This document shows positions 1 through 8,875 of a DNA stretch of 64,000 nt, one piece after another. Location: assembly GCF_018688235.1 (NCBI RefSeq), contig NZ_CP061313.1, positions 1 through 64,000 on the forward strand. Direction: 5' to 3'. Positions within the stretch are counted from its first letter, which is position 1, and each line of letters starts with the position of its first letter. The position numbers and the translations under genes were made by a program. The notes beneath the pieces were generated by a model that searched no databases, was not told the DNA's origin, and saw only the letters and a list, made by a program, of their open reading frames with translations. The stretch comes from Polynucleobacter sp. AP-Nino-20-G2 (GTDB lineage: Bacteria > Pseudomonadota > Gammaproteobacteria > Burkholderiales > Burkholderiaceae).

Positions 1-1425
1 ATGAGCAATTTACAGAACCCACCCACCTTGAATTCACTTAACCCTCTGGGTTTTTGGGATGACGCGCTTGGAATCTTTGCGCGCGAACTCTCCCCGCAAC
101 AATTTAAAACTTGGATTCAACCCTTAAGCCTGGTCTCCTATGATGAAAGTGAGCAGTTACTCACTGTTGGGGCGCCAAATAGATTTAAGCTGGATTGGAC
201 CAAAAAAACTTTTTCTGACCGTTTTCAAGAACTGGCATCACAGTATTTTGGTTGCCCCATTTCGCTCAATTTTGTACTTAATGTAGAGGGGGGCGCCACT
301 GAGACTCCCGAAGTAAACCCACCCCAAGGAAGGGCTGAAACACCAGAGAGTAGTGTTGAGTTAGACACCACCTCAACAGAAGAGCAGGCCTTCGAAATTG
401 AGGACCACTCCAAACTCAACCCCAATCTCACCTTTGATACTTTTGTTACCGGCAAAGCAAATCAGTTGGCTAGGGCCGCATCGATTCAGGTGGCACACAA
501 CCCCGGGACATCCTATAACCCCATGTTTTTGTATGGTGGGGTAGGGCTTGGCAAAACCCACTTAATTCATGCTATTGGCAACCACCTCCTTAAAGAGAAG
601 CCAAGCGCTCGAATCCGCTACATTCACGCGGAGCAGTATGTTTCGGATGTGGTCCGCGCATACCAACAAAAGGCGTTTGACCGCTTTAAGCGCTATTACC
701 ACTCCCTTGATTTATTACTAATTGACGATATTCAATTTTTTAGCGGTAAATCTAGAACACAAGAAGAGTTCTTTTATGCGTTTGAGGCGCTTTTAAGCAA
801 CAAGGCTCAAGTCATCATTACTAGCGATACCTACCCCAAAGAAATGGCAGGCATCGATGATCGCCTTATATCTCGATTTGATTCGGGCTTGACGGTTGCG
901 ATTGAGCCACCTGAGCTGGAGATGCGGGTCGCTATTTTGATGAAAAAGGCATTAAGTGAGGGCATCCCCATGAGTGAGGATGTGGCTTTTTTCGTTGCAA
1001 AACATTTGAGGTCCAATGTTCGGGAACTTGAAGGTGCGTTGCGAAAAATTTTAGCTTTTGTGCGTTTTCATGGGAAAGAGGTCACTATTGATGTGGCCCG
1101 TACAGCCCTAAAGGACTTGCTTTCAATTCAAAATCGACAGATTTCAGTTGAAAATATCCAAAAGGCAGTCGCAGATTTTTACAGCATTAAAGTCGCCGAT
1201 ATGTACTCCAAGAAGCGTCCTGCAAATATTGCTCGACCACGCCAAATTGCTATGTTTATGGCCAAAGAATTAACTCAGAAGAGTCTCCCAGAGATTGGTG
1301 AGTTGTTTGGGGGGCGGGACCACACTACCGTTTTACATGCTGTGCGCAAAATTGGTGAAGAGCGGTCTCATGATGGGCAGCTTAACCATGAGATCCATGT
1401 TATTGAGCAAACACTAAAGTCCTAA
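1..1425 (+). CDS. dnaA: Chromosomal replication initiator protein DnaA
   Basis: DnaA binds 9-bp DnaA boxes at oriC, forms an ATP-dependent filament and opens the duplex. At 474 aa it has the usual family length. Visible parts in order are an N-terminal DnaB/DiaA-interaction domain (about 1-90), an acidic, poorly conserved linker (about 95-140), the AAA+ ATPase with Walker A GGVGLGKT near residue 180 and Walker B LLLIDDIQF, and the C-terminal helix-turn-helix with signature GGRDHTTVLHA near residue 440. The start is the first base of the window, so its promoter cannot be seen. It is followed by a DnaA-box-rich gap and dnaN. Confidence 0.98.
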   Translation: MSNLQNPPTLNSLNPLGFWDDALGIFARELSPQQFKTWIQPLSLVSYDESEQLLTVGAPNRFKLDWTKKTFSDRFQELASQYFGCPISLNFVLNVEGGATETPEVNPPQGRAETPESSVELDTTSTEEQAFEIEDHSKLNPNLTFDTFVTGKANQLARAASIQVAHNPGTSYNPMFLYGGVGLGKTHLIHAIGNHLLKEKPSARIRYIHAEQYVSDVVRAYQQKAFDRFKRYYHSLDLLLIDDIQFFSGKSRTQEEFFYAFEALLSNKAQVIITSDTYPKEMAGIDDRLISRFDSGLTVAIEPPELEMRVAILMKKALSEGIPMSEDVAFFVAKHLRSNVRELEGALRKILAFVRFHGKEVTIDVARTALKDLLSIQNRQISVENIQKAVADFYSIKVADMYSKKRPANIARPRQIAMFMAKELTQKSLPEIGELFGGRDHTTVLHAVRKIGEERSHDGQLNHEIHVIEQTLKS

Positions 1426-1687
1426 CCTTGGCTGTGGATAAGGTTGTGGATAGCCCAATGGATAACTTTGGGGATAGTCTGTGGATAAATTGTGGAAAGC
1501 TGCGGCTTCATGCAAAAATAGGGTGTTGATAAAAAGTTATCCAATATTTATGCAGCGCTTATACAAAAGTTTTCCACAGGTTTTTTTAGTTTTAATAGGT
1601 TGTTTTATATACAGTTTTTGACTTATCCACCGAAAAATTGAGCCTTATTACTACTACTAATAAGATATATACAAGGATTTAAAAGCA
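1426..1687. other. oriC: Putative oriC: DnaA-box cluster plus DnaA-trio-like tract
   Basis: This dnaA-dnaN gap holds two perfect DnaA boxes in reverse orientation (TGTGGATAA at 1433-1441 and 1480-1488). Near matches are TGTGGATAG 1445-1453, TGTGGAAAG 1491-1499, TGTTGATAA 1524-1532, TTATCCAAT 1537-1545, TTTTCCACA 1570-1578 and TTATCCACC 1623-1631. The last box is followed after 13 nt by TTA-TTA-CTA-CTA-CTA (1645-1659) and then an AT-rich stretch (ATAAGATATATAC). That is the order described for the bacterial basal unwinding system (DnaA box, DnaA-trio, AT-rich DNA). Origin function is inferred. The region between rpmH and dnaA, another possible site, lies outside the window. Confidence 0.8.
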
Positions 1688-2803
1688 ATGCAACTCGTAA
1701 ACACCTCGCGCGATAGTTTATTAAAACCCCTTCAGGTTGTAAGTGGCATTGTTGAACGTCGACATACATTGCCGATTTTGGCTAATTTGCTTTTCAAGAA
1801 GCAAGGCGACAAAGTTTCTTTTGTATCAACCGATATAGAAATTCAAATTACAACCAACGCCAGTTTTGGTGTTGGTGCTGAGGATGTAACAACCACTGTA
1901 GCCGCCCGAAAACTACTTGATATTTTGCGCGCCCTACCTGAGGGACCGGTTGCCTTAAACCTTAAAGATAACAAGATGGTTGTTCAAAGCGGTAAGAGTC
2001 GCTTCTCTTTGCAAACTTTATCTGCGGCAGAGTTCCCTGTAATGCAAAGCGTTGGTGAGCTTACTGCTAGCTGGAAAATGACTCAAAAAAGTTTCCGTCA
2101 GTTGGTTAGCCAAGTGCATTTTGCAATGGCCCAACAAGATATTCGCTATTACCTAAATGGTATGTTGTTGGTTGTTGAAGGAAAGCAAGTGATTGCTGTT
2201 GCAACCGATGGACATCGTTTAGCTTATTCTCAAGTGGAGTTGGCGGAGGCGCCAACCGGCTCTGGTGAAAGACAGGAAATTATTGTTCCTCGTAAAACCA
2301 TTTTAGAGTGCCAACACTTACTTGAAGACTCTGATGAATTGCTTGAGATGAGTCTGACATCCAATCAAGTGAAATTTACTTTTGGTGATATCGAGCTGAT
2401 TTCTAAATTAGTTGAGGGTAAGTTCCCAGACTTCCAAAGAGTAATTCCTAAGGGGCATAAAAACTCATTAGTAGTGGGTCGTGATGTTTTGCAATCCGCT
2501 CTACAGCGGGCTGCAATTCTAACTACCGATAAATTTAAGGGTGTGCGCTTTTCATTATCACCAAATCGAATTACCGTTCAATCTACCAACGCTGAACAAG
2601 AAGAGGCGCAGGAGGAGATTGAAACTGAATACAGTGGCGATAGCGTTGAAATCGGCTTCAACGTTAGTTACCTATTAGATGTTTTATCAAACCTCAAAAA
2701 CGACAAGATTCAAATTAGCCTGGGTGATGCCAATAGTAGTGCGGTTATCACACTCCCGGGCTCTGAAGATTTCAAATATGTTGTGATGCCAATGCGTATT
2801 TAA
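1688..2803 (+). CDS. dnaN: DNA polymerase III beta subunit (sliding clamp)
   Basis: DnaN is the ring-shaped processivity clamp of DNA polymerase III and also binds Hda, MutS, ligase and other clamp partners. The product is 371 aa (E. coli 366), with three clamp folds readable from the N-terminal MQLVNTSRDSLLKPLQ to the C-terminal YVVMPMRI, the conserved end that lines the peptide-binding pocket. An AAGGA Shine-Dalgarno lies just upstream of the ATG. It sits between the oriC-like gap and gyrB, with 11 bp to gyrB, so dnaN-gyrB are probably cotranscribed. Confidence 0.98.
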   Translation: MQLVNTSRDSLLKPLQVVSGIVERRHTLPILANLLFKKQGDKVSFVSTDIEIQITTNASFGVGAEDVTTTVAARKLLDILRALPEGPVALNLKDNKMVVQSGKSRFSLQTLSAAEFPVMQSVGELTASWKMTQKSFRQLVSQVHFAMAQQDIRYYLNGMLLVVEGKQVIAVATDGHRLAYSQVELAEAPTGSGERQEIIVPRKTILECQHLLEDSDELLEMSLTSNQVKFTFGDIELISKLVEGKFPDFQRVIPKGHKNSLVVGRDVLQSALQRAAILTTDKFKGVRFSLSPNRITVQSTNAEQEEAQEEIETEYSGDSVEIGFNVSYLLDVLSNLKNDKIQISLGDANSSAVITLPGSEDFKYVVMPMRI

Positions 2804-2814
2804 TTTAGAAAAAA

Positions 2815-5313
2815 ATGACTGAAGAAAAAAAAGTAGTTGAGCAGTACGGGGCATCATCGATCCAAATCTTAGAAGGTCTTGAGGCTGTTCGTAAACGTCC
2901 CGGAATGTATATTGGGGACACCTCCGATGGCACAGGCTTACATCACCTAGTGTTTGAGGTGTTGGATAACTCAATTGACGAAGCTTTGGCTGGGTACTGT
3001 TCTGAAATCACTGTAGTTATTCAAACTGACAACTCAATTTCTATTGTTGATAACGGGCGCGGCGTCCCGACTGGAATCAAGTATGACGATAAGCACGAAC
3101 CAAAAAGGAGTGCCGCTGAAATCGTCATGACAGAGTTGCATGCAGGTGGTAAGTTTGACCAAAACAGCTACAAGGTTTCCGGTGGTTTGCATGGTGTTGG
3201 TGTAAGTTGCGTAAACGCATTGTCAAAGTGGTTAAAGCTTACCATTCGTCGTGATGGCAAAACCCATTACATGGAGTTTGCTAGGGGCGTTATTCAGAAC
3301 CGTAATATTCAAGAAGAGAATGGTGTTGCTGTATCTCCAATTACGGTAACCGGAGACACAACGCTATCTGGCACTGAGGTGCACTTTTTAGCGGACGAAG
3401 AAATTTTTGGAAACGTTGAGTTCCACTATGAAATTCTAGTAAAACGTATTCGTGAACTCTCATTCCTAAATAATGGCGTTCACATTAAGTTGATTGATCA
3501 ACGCTCCGGTCAAGAAGAGGACTTTGCTTTCTCTGGTGGTGTAAAAGGGTTTGTTGAGTACATCAATCAAACCAAAAACGTTTTACACCCTAATATTTTT
3601 TATGCCGAAGGTGTTCGTCCATCAGATCTCGGTGGCCAAATTACCGCTGAAGTATCTATGCAGTGGAATGATAGTTTCAGCGAACAAGTACTCTGTTTTA
3701 CCAACAACATTCCTCAGCGTGATGGTGGAACTCATTTAACCGGCTTACGCGCCGCGATGACACGCGTTATCAATAAATATATTGATGAAAACGAAGTTGC
3801 TAAAAAAGCAAAGGTGGAAATTTCTGGCGACGATATGCGCGAGGGTCTTGCCTGTGTTTTATCTGTAAAAGTTCCTGAGCCTAAGTTTTCAAGCCAAACA
3901 AAAGATAAATTGGTTTCTAGTGAGGTTCGTGGGCCCGTAGAGGAGATTGTTGCGGAGGCATTAAGTGCCTACCTACAAGAGCGCCCGGCTGACGCGAAAA
4001 TCTTGTGTGGAAAAATTGTCGATGCAGCTCGTGCGCGAGAGGCTGCGCGTAAGGCGCGCGATATGACAAGGCGCAAAGGCGCCCTTGATGGACTTGGTTT
4101 GCCTGGTAAGTTGGCTGACTGCCAAGAAAAAGACCCTGCAAAATCTGAACTGTTTATTGTCGAGGGCGACTCCGCGGGCGGTTCTGCGAAGCAGGGTCGA
4201 GATCGTCGCTTTCAAGCCATTCTTCCTTTAAAAGGAAAGATTCTCAACGTTGAAAAAGCGCGTTTTGACAAAATGCTGGCCAGCCAAGAGGTTGTTACTT
4301 TAATTACAGTGCTTGGAACCGGTATTGGAATTGAAGAATACAAGGCAGATAAACTGCGCTATCACCGCATCATCATCATGACCGATGCGGACGTAGATGG
4401 TAGTCACATTCGCACTCTTTTGCTCACATTCTTTTATAGACAAATGCCTGAGCTAATTGAGCGCGGGCATATCTACATTGCTCAACCACCTTTATATAAG
4501 GTGAAGTTTGGAAAAAACGAGCAGTACATTAAAGATGATGCCGAGCTAAATCAACTCTTGTTAAAAATTGCATTAGAGTCAGCCTCACTACAAACGCCTA
4601 CTGGTGAAATTATCGAGGGTGCCGCTCTTGGAGAATTGGCTAAACACTATCAAGTGATTCAGTCGGTTGTTGATCGTCTATCACGCACCATTGATGAAGA
4701 CGCTTTGCGAGCAATTGCTTCGGGTACTAAATTAAATCTAGATACAGAAAAAGAGGCTCAAGATTCTGCTGAGCGTTTGCATGCAGCGCTTGCGGACTCT
4801 TTGAATCCTTTAGCCTTGCCGCCAGAGATTATTGTGCAGAAAGAAGAGCGCACGGATCGTTATAAGCTTTTGTTGTCCCGTCGTATTCACGGTAATCTCA
4901 AGTTATCTGCAATTAACTCCGACTTTGTTCACGGCGATGATTATCAAAGCCTTGCAAATGCCGCCGCAGTTTTATCTGGAAAAGTTCTTCCGGGATCAAA
5001 AGTGCGCCGTGGAGATCCAGACAAAAATCAAAAAGAGCAATCTATTCAAGATTTCAGGGCAGCTTTTGCTTGGCTGCTCTCTGAGGCTGAGCGCGTTCTA
5101 AGCCGTCAACGATACAAGGGTTTGGGTGAGATGAACCCTTCTCAGTTGTGGGAAACCACCATGGATGCTGGATCACGCACACTGCTGCAGGTAAAAATTG
5201 AAGATGCAATTGCTGCTGATCAAGTATTTACAACTTTGATGGGTGATGAGGTTGAACCACGCCGCGCCTTTATTGAGAAGAATGCTCTAATCGCTCGAAA
5301 TTTGGATGTTTAA
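2815..5313 (+). CDS. gyrB: DNA gyrase subunit B
   Basis: GyrB is the ATPase half of gyrase, which introduces negative supercoils. The 832-aa protein shows the GHKL ATPase (N-terminal YGASSIQILEGLEAVRKRPGMYIG, DNSIDEA, GGLHGVG), a transducer domain, and the Toprim motif EGDSAGGSAKQGRDR near residue 450 with the metal-binding DADVDGSHIRTL near 520. The length includes the C-terminal insert found in long proteobacterial GyrB. The start ATG has an A-rich stretch (TTTAGAAAAAA) upstream rather than a clear Shine-Dalgarno. Five bases separate it from the next gene. Confidence 0.98.
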   Translation: MTEEKKVVEQYGASSIQILEGLEAVRKRPGMYIGDTSDGTGLHHLVFEVLDNSIDEALAGYCSEITVVIQTDNSISIVDNGRGVPTGIKYDDKHEPKRSAAEIVMTELHAGGKFDQNSYKVSGGLHGVGVSCVNALSKWLKLTIRRDGKTHYMEFARGVIQNRNIQEENGVAVSPITVTGDTTLSGTEVHFLADEEIFGNVEFHYEILVKRIRELSFLNNGVHIKLIDQRSGQEEDFAFSGGVKGFVEYINQTKNVLHPNIFYAEGVRPSDLGGQITAEVSMQWNDSFSEQVLCFTNNIPQRDGGTHLTGLRAAMTRVINKYIDENEVAKKAKVEISGDDMREGLACVLSVKVPEPKFSSQTKDKLVSSEVRGPVEEIVAEALSAYLQERPADAKILCGKIVDAARAREAARKARDMTRRKGALDGLGLPGKLADCQEKDPAKSELFIVEGDSAGGSAKQGRDRRFQAILPLKGKILNVEKARFDKMLASQEVVTLITVLGTGIGIEEYKADKLRYHRIIIMTDADVDGSHIRTLLLTFFYRQMPELIERGHIYIAQPPLYKVKFGKNEQYIKDDAELNQLLLKIALESASLQTPTGEIIEGAALGELAKHYQVIQSVVDRLSRTIDEDALRAIASGTKLNLDTEKEAQDSAERLHAALADSLNPLALPPEIIVQKEERTDRYKLLLSRRIHGNLKLSAINSDFVHGDDYQSLANAAAVLSGKVLPGSKVRRGDPDKNQKEQSIQDFRAAFAWLLSEAERVLSRQRYKGLGEMNPSQLWETTMDAGSRTLLQVKIEDAIAADQVFTTLMGDEVEPRRAFIEKNALIARNLDV

Positions 5314-5318
5314 TTTAG

Positions 5319-5813
5319 ATGAGTAAAAAGAAGTTGTCGGCCCCAAAAATTGATCGGTCTCGTATTGTTGTGAAATCCTCTCCTATTCACGGGAAAGGGG
5401 TTTTTGTAGCAAAGCCAATTAAAAAAGGCGACGCCATTATTGAGTACAAGGGTGAGCGGATTAGTTGGAAGTTGGCCGAAAAGCGCCACCCACATAATCC
5501 AAAAGATCCAAACCACACCTTCTATTTTTCTCTCGAGGATGGCCGCTGTATTGATGCAAAGTATGGGGGCAATGCAGCGCGCTGGATTAATCACTCTTGT
5601 AAACCAAGTTGTGAAACTCGCGAGGATAGTTTTAAAGGTGAGCCTCGCGTATTTATTTATGCAAAACGTGACCTCAAGGTGGGGGAAGAGCTTTTTTATG
5701 ACTACTCTTTAGATGTGGAGGGTCGTGTGACCAAGCAGATGATGAAGGATTATGAGTGCCGCTGTGGTGCTAAAAAGTGCCGCGGTACCATGTTGTCGCT
5801 CGACAACAAATAA
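5319..5813 (+). CDS. SET-domain protein with post-SET zinc motif (putative protein lysine methyltransferase)
   Basis: The 164-aa protein resembles the catalytic core of SET lysine methyltransferases, which use S-adenosylmethionine. Seen in order: HGKGVFVA near residue 24 (SAM-binding N-SET), RWINHSCKPSCE near residue 88-99 (the pseudo-knot NHSC motif), GEELFYDYSLD near 120 (catalytic tyrosine), and a C-terminal post-SET YECRCGAKKCRGTM (CxC...C zinc site). No signal peptide or extra domain is visible, so it should be cytosolic. It starts 5 bp after gyrB without a strong ribosome site and is probably in the dnaN-gyrB transcript. The substrate is unknown. Confidence 0.85.
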   Translation: MSKKKLSAPKIDRSRIVVKSSPIHGKGVFVAKPIKKGDAIIEYKGERISWKLAEKRHPHNPKDPNHTFYFSLEDGRCIDAKYGGNAARWINHSCKPSCETREDSFKGEPRVFIYAKRDLKVGEELFYDYSLDVEGRVTKQMMKDYECRCGAKKCRGTMLSLDNK

Positions 5814-5829
5814 TTTATTTTTTATCAGC

Positions 5830-6045
5830 ATGTTGTTCATTAGTATTCAAGAGTTGGAGGCGGCAATTAATTATTGGCGCAGTCAATCCCCAGCCTCTGG
5901 CGAAGAGTTGCATTTATGTTCAGAGGCCGCAGCGCTTGCAAAGCCTTATGCCTTAATGATTGTCCAGGGGGCACAAAGAGTGCCAATGGATGTCTTAGAT
6001 GAATCTGCTAAATCTGCAATTCAAAATTACCTAAAGACCTTGTAA
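5830..6045 (+). CDS. DUF3717-family small protein
   Basis: A 71-aa soluble protein beginning MLFISIQELEAAINYWR and containing SGEELHLCSEAAALAKPYALMI. From memory this matches the Burkholderiales-wide DUF3717 family, whose function is unknown. The reading frame is open further upstream into the SET gene, but the ATG at 5830 fits the family N-terminus. It lies 16 bp after the SET gene in the same orientation, so it is probably the last gene of that unit. No transmembrane segment is seen. Confidence 0.75.
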   Translation: MLFISIQELEAAINYWRSQSPASGEELHLCSEAAALAKPYALMIVQGAQRVPMDVLDESAKSAIQNYLKTL

Positions 6046-6153
6046 GTATTTGCTCATGCGCCCCCTGTCCTTTTAGGGTTATCGCTATATAAGTAAATCC
6101 ACTCTTGGGTTATTCTCAAGCTCTTACTCAACGAAGGGTTTGAGGATTTAAGC

Positions 6154-6915
6154 TTGCAAGAAACAATATTAAAAACCATTGGACTTGGAAAAACCTTTAA
6201 AGGCTTTTCCGCTGTTAGTGATGTAAATCTGGACATTACCCGGGGAACTATCCATGCCCTTATTGGTCCGAATGGCGCTGGTAAAACCACCTGCTTTAAT
6301 TTACTCACCAAGTTTTTGGAACCCACTAGCGGCCAAATTTTATTTAACGGCTTTGATATCACCAAAGAGCGCCCAGCTCAAATTGCGCGCCGTGGGGTCA
6401 TTCGTTCTTTCCAAATTTCAGCCGTTTTCCCCCATTTAACCGTTTTAGAAAATGTCCGTGTTGCACTGCAACGAGGTTTAGGGACGGAGTTTCATTTTTG
6501 GCGGTCGGGCGACTCCTTAAATGTGCTCAATGAGCGTGCTGAGGAGCTTTTGCATGAGGTGGGTCTTGCTGATTTTGCCCAAGAGGAGACTTTAAATCTG
6601 GCTTATGGCCGTAAAAGGGCTCTTGAGATTGCTACCACCTTAGCTATGGAGCCCGAGTTAATGCTCCTAGATGAGCCAACTCAAGGTATGGGTCATGAAG
6701 ATGTTGAGCGCGTGACCGAGTTAATAGATCGGGTGGCCAAGGGTCGAACCATCCTCATGGTGGAGCACAATATGAAGGTGGTTTCTTCAATTGCCGATCG
6801 CATAACGGTTTTACAGCGTGGCTCGGTCTTAGCCGAAGGTTCTTACCATGAGGTTTCAAGCAACCCCTTGGTTGTTGAGGCCTATATGGGTAGTCGCGGC
6901 GGAGAGGCGCTATGA
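6154..6915 (+). CDS. ABC transporter ATP-binding protein, LivG type
   Basis: One of two ATPases of a branched-chain-amino-acid-type (HAAT) importer; 253 aa. Walker A GPNGAGKTT lies near residue 39, the LivG-type SFQISAVFPHLTVLENV segment follows, the signature-like LAYGRKRALEIA stands in place of LSGGQ, and Walker B is LMLLDEPTQGMG near 170, followed by the H-loop VEHNMKVV. The start is TTG, supported by GAGG 8 nt upstream (6142-6145). It overlaps the next gene by 4 bp (ATGA), indicating translational coupling. Liv, Urt or another small-solute substrate cannot be told from sequence alone. Confidence 0.92.
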   Translation: MQETILKTIGLGKTFKGFSAVSDVNLDITRGTIHALIGPNGAGKTTCFNLLTKFLEPTSGQILFNGFDITKERPAQIARRGVIRSFQISAVFPHLTVLENVRVALQRGLGTEFHFWRSGDSLNVLNERAEELLHEVGLADFAQEETLNLAYGRKRALEIATTLAMEPELMLLDEPTQGMGHEDVERVTELIDRVAKGRTILMVEHNMKVVSSIADRITVLQRGSVLAEGSYHEVSSNPLVVEAYMGSRGGEAL

Positions 6916-7616
6916 GTTCGCTAGCTTTAGAGGTTAAAAACCTAGAGTCTTGGTATGGCGAGTCGCATATTCTGCACGGCGTAGACTTTTCTGTGAATGA
7001 TGGTGAGGTAGTCACACTACTGGGTCGAAATGGCGCTGGCCGTAGCACTATCTTAAAGACGGTTTTGGGTCTTACCAGCAAGAGGGCTGGCTCTGTCAAG
7101 GTTTATGGCCAAGAGGCTATCACCATGCCAACTTATAGGATTGCGCGCCTTGGTGTTGGGTATTGCCCAGAAGAGAGAGGTATTTTTGCTAGCCTGAGCA
7201 CCGAAGAAAACTTACTGTTATTGCCAGAAATCTCCTCTGGCGGTATGGGGTTGGATGAAATCTACGAGATGTTTCCCAATCTATATGAGCGCCGCCATAG
7301 CCCTGGAACACGCTTATCTGGTGGTGAGCAGCAAATGTTAGCTATGGCACGGATCTTAAGAACGGGCGCCAAATTATTGTTGTTAGATGAGATTACCGAG
7401 GGCCTTGCCCCGGTGATTGTTGAGAAGTTGGGTGAAGTCGTTGGAAGTCTAAGAAAAAAAGGCTTCACCATTGTTCTTGTGGAGCAAAACTTTAGATTTG
7501 CAGCGCCCTTGGCGGATCGTCATTACGTTGTAGAGCATGGCAAGGTGGTTGAGGTTGTTGCGCAAAACGAATTGGCAGAAAAAGCCGCTCTATTAAATGA
7601 GTATCTTGGTGTTTAG
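6912..7616 (+). CDS. ABC transporter ATP-binding protein, LivF type, with Arg in Walker A
   Basis: The second ATPase of the importer, 234 aa. The signature LSGGEQQMLAMARIL, Walker B LLLLDEITEGLAP and H-loop VEQNFRFA are intact. The Walker A reads GRNGAGRST (near residues 38-46): the usual lysine that contacts the ATP phosphates is an arginine, encoded by CGT. In LivF Walker B the DE pair is kept. The partner ATPase upstream has a normal lysine, so the two sites of the heterodimer should differ. Its start overlaps the stop of the upstream ATPase gene. Confidence 0.92.
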   Translation: MSSLALEVKNLESWYGESHILHGVDFSVNDGEVVTLLGRNGAGRSTILKTVLGLTSKRAGSVKVYGQEAITMPTYRIARLGVGYCPEERGIFASLSTEENLLLLPEISSGGMGLDEIYEMFPNLYERRHSPGTRLSGGEQQMLAMARILRTGAKLLLLDEITEGLAPVIVEKLGEVVGSLRKKGFTIVLVEQNFRFAAPLADRHYVVEHGKVVEVVAQNELAEKAALLNEYLGV

Positions 7617-7638
7617 TGGTTTTCAATAGGAGATAGAA

Positions 7639-8862
7639 ATGAAATTAAAGCAAATTACAGCGTGCCTAGTTGCGGCAACGATGTTTGGGGCAAACCCGGC
7701 CTTTGCACAAAGTGGCGCAAAGGTTAGTGGTGATGTTGTGAAGATTGGGGTGTTAACTGATCTTTCATCTACCTACTCTGATTTGGCTGGGCCTGGTGCT
7801 GTGATTGCCGCAAAGATGGCGATTGCAGATTTTTCTAAAGACGGCACTGTCATCGGCAAAAAAATTGAACTGGTTAGTGCAGACCACCAAAATAAGGCCG
7901 ACATCGCTGCCAACAAAGCACGCGAATGGTATGACAAAGATGGTGTAGATGTCATTGTTGAGCTGGTATCTACCAACGTGGCTTTGGCTGTAATGGAAGT
8001 GGCTGAGCAAAAAAATAAAATTACTTTGGTTTCTGGTGCCGGTTCATTACCCATCACCAACGAAAAATGTACTGCCAATAACGTTCATTGGACTTACGAC
8101 ACTTATGCCCTGTCAAATGGCACAGGCAAAGCGGTAGTTAAGCAAGGAAAAAAGAATTGGTACTTCATTACTGCTGATTATGCATTTGGTGCGGCTTTGG
8201 AAAAAGATGCAACTAATGTTGTGACCGCAAATGGTGGAAAAGTGTTGGGCACCAGCAAGCACCCATTCCCCAATAGTGACTTTTCGTCTTACCTCTTAAA
8301 GGCTCAAGCAAGCGGAGCGGATGTTGTGGCGTTGGCCAACGCTGGTCAGGACACTATTAATACCGTTAAACAAGCCTCCGAGTTTGGTATCAATAAAAAA
8401 CAAACCGTTGTTCCTTTGTTAATGTTTATTTCAGATGTTCATTCTTTGGGTTTGAATGCAGCGCAGGGTATGTATCTCACAGAGGGCTTCTATTGGGATA
8501 AAGATGAAAAAACCCGCGCATTCTCCAAGCGCTTCATCTTGCAACATAAGCGTATGCCAACCAGTGTTCAGGCTGGTGTTTACTCATCTGTTCTTGCCTA
8601 CTTAAACGCCGTACAAAAAGCTGGCACTGATGACACTCAAGCGGTGATGAAGGCTTTGAAATCTACCAATATTGATGATGGCCTCTTTAAAGGCAAGATT
8701 CGTGCCGATGGTAAGTTTGAGCATGACATGTATTTGCTCGAAGTGAAGAAGCCTTCTGACTCTAAGAGCCCATGGGATTACTACAATGTGCGCGCAGTGA
8801 TTCCTGCCGCTGAGGCAACATTACCGCTCTCACAGTCCAAGTGCAAACTGGTTAACAAGTAA
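7639..8862 (+). CDS. ABC transporter periplasmic substrate-binding protein (Leu/Ile/Val-binding fold)
   Basis: The 407-aa protein begins with a signal peptide (MKLKQITACLVAATMFGANPAFA, probable cut at AFA|QSG near residue 23). The mature part starts VVKIGVLTDLSSTYSDLAGPG, typical of Periplasmic_binding_6-type receptors. It delivers ligand to the two permeases encoded next. Two cysteines, in NEKCTAN and near the C-terminal KCKLVNK, may form a disulfide. A good Shine-Dalgarno (AGGAG) lies upstream. The ligand is not evident: amides, short-chain carboxylates, aromatic acids and branched-chain amino acids are all bound by this family. Confidence 0.92.
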   Translation: MKLKQITACLVAATMFGANPAFAQSGAKVSGDVVKIGVLTDLSSTYSDLAGPGAVIAAKMAIADFSKDGTVIGKKIELVSADHQNKADIAANKAREWYDKDGVDVIVELVSTNVALAVMEVAEQKNKITLVSGAGSLPITNEKCTANNVHWTYDTYALSNGTGKAVVKQGKKNWYFITADYAFGAALEKDATNVVTANGGKVLGTSKHPFPNSDFSSYLLKAQASGADVVALANAGQDTINTVKQASEFGINKKQTVVPLLMFISDVHSLGLNAAQGMYLTEGFYWDKDEKTRAFSKRFILQHKRMPTSVQAGVYSSVLAYLNAVQKAGTDDTQAVMKALKSTNIDDGLFKGKIRADGKFEHDMYLLEVKKPSDSKSPWDYYNVRAVIPAAEATLPLSQSKCKLVNK

Positions 8863-8875
8863 TTAGAAATCAAGC

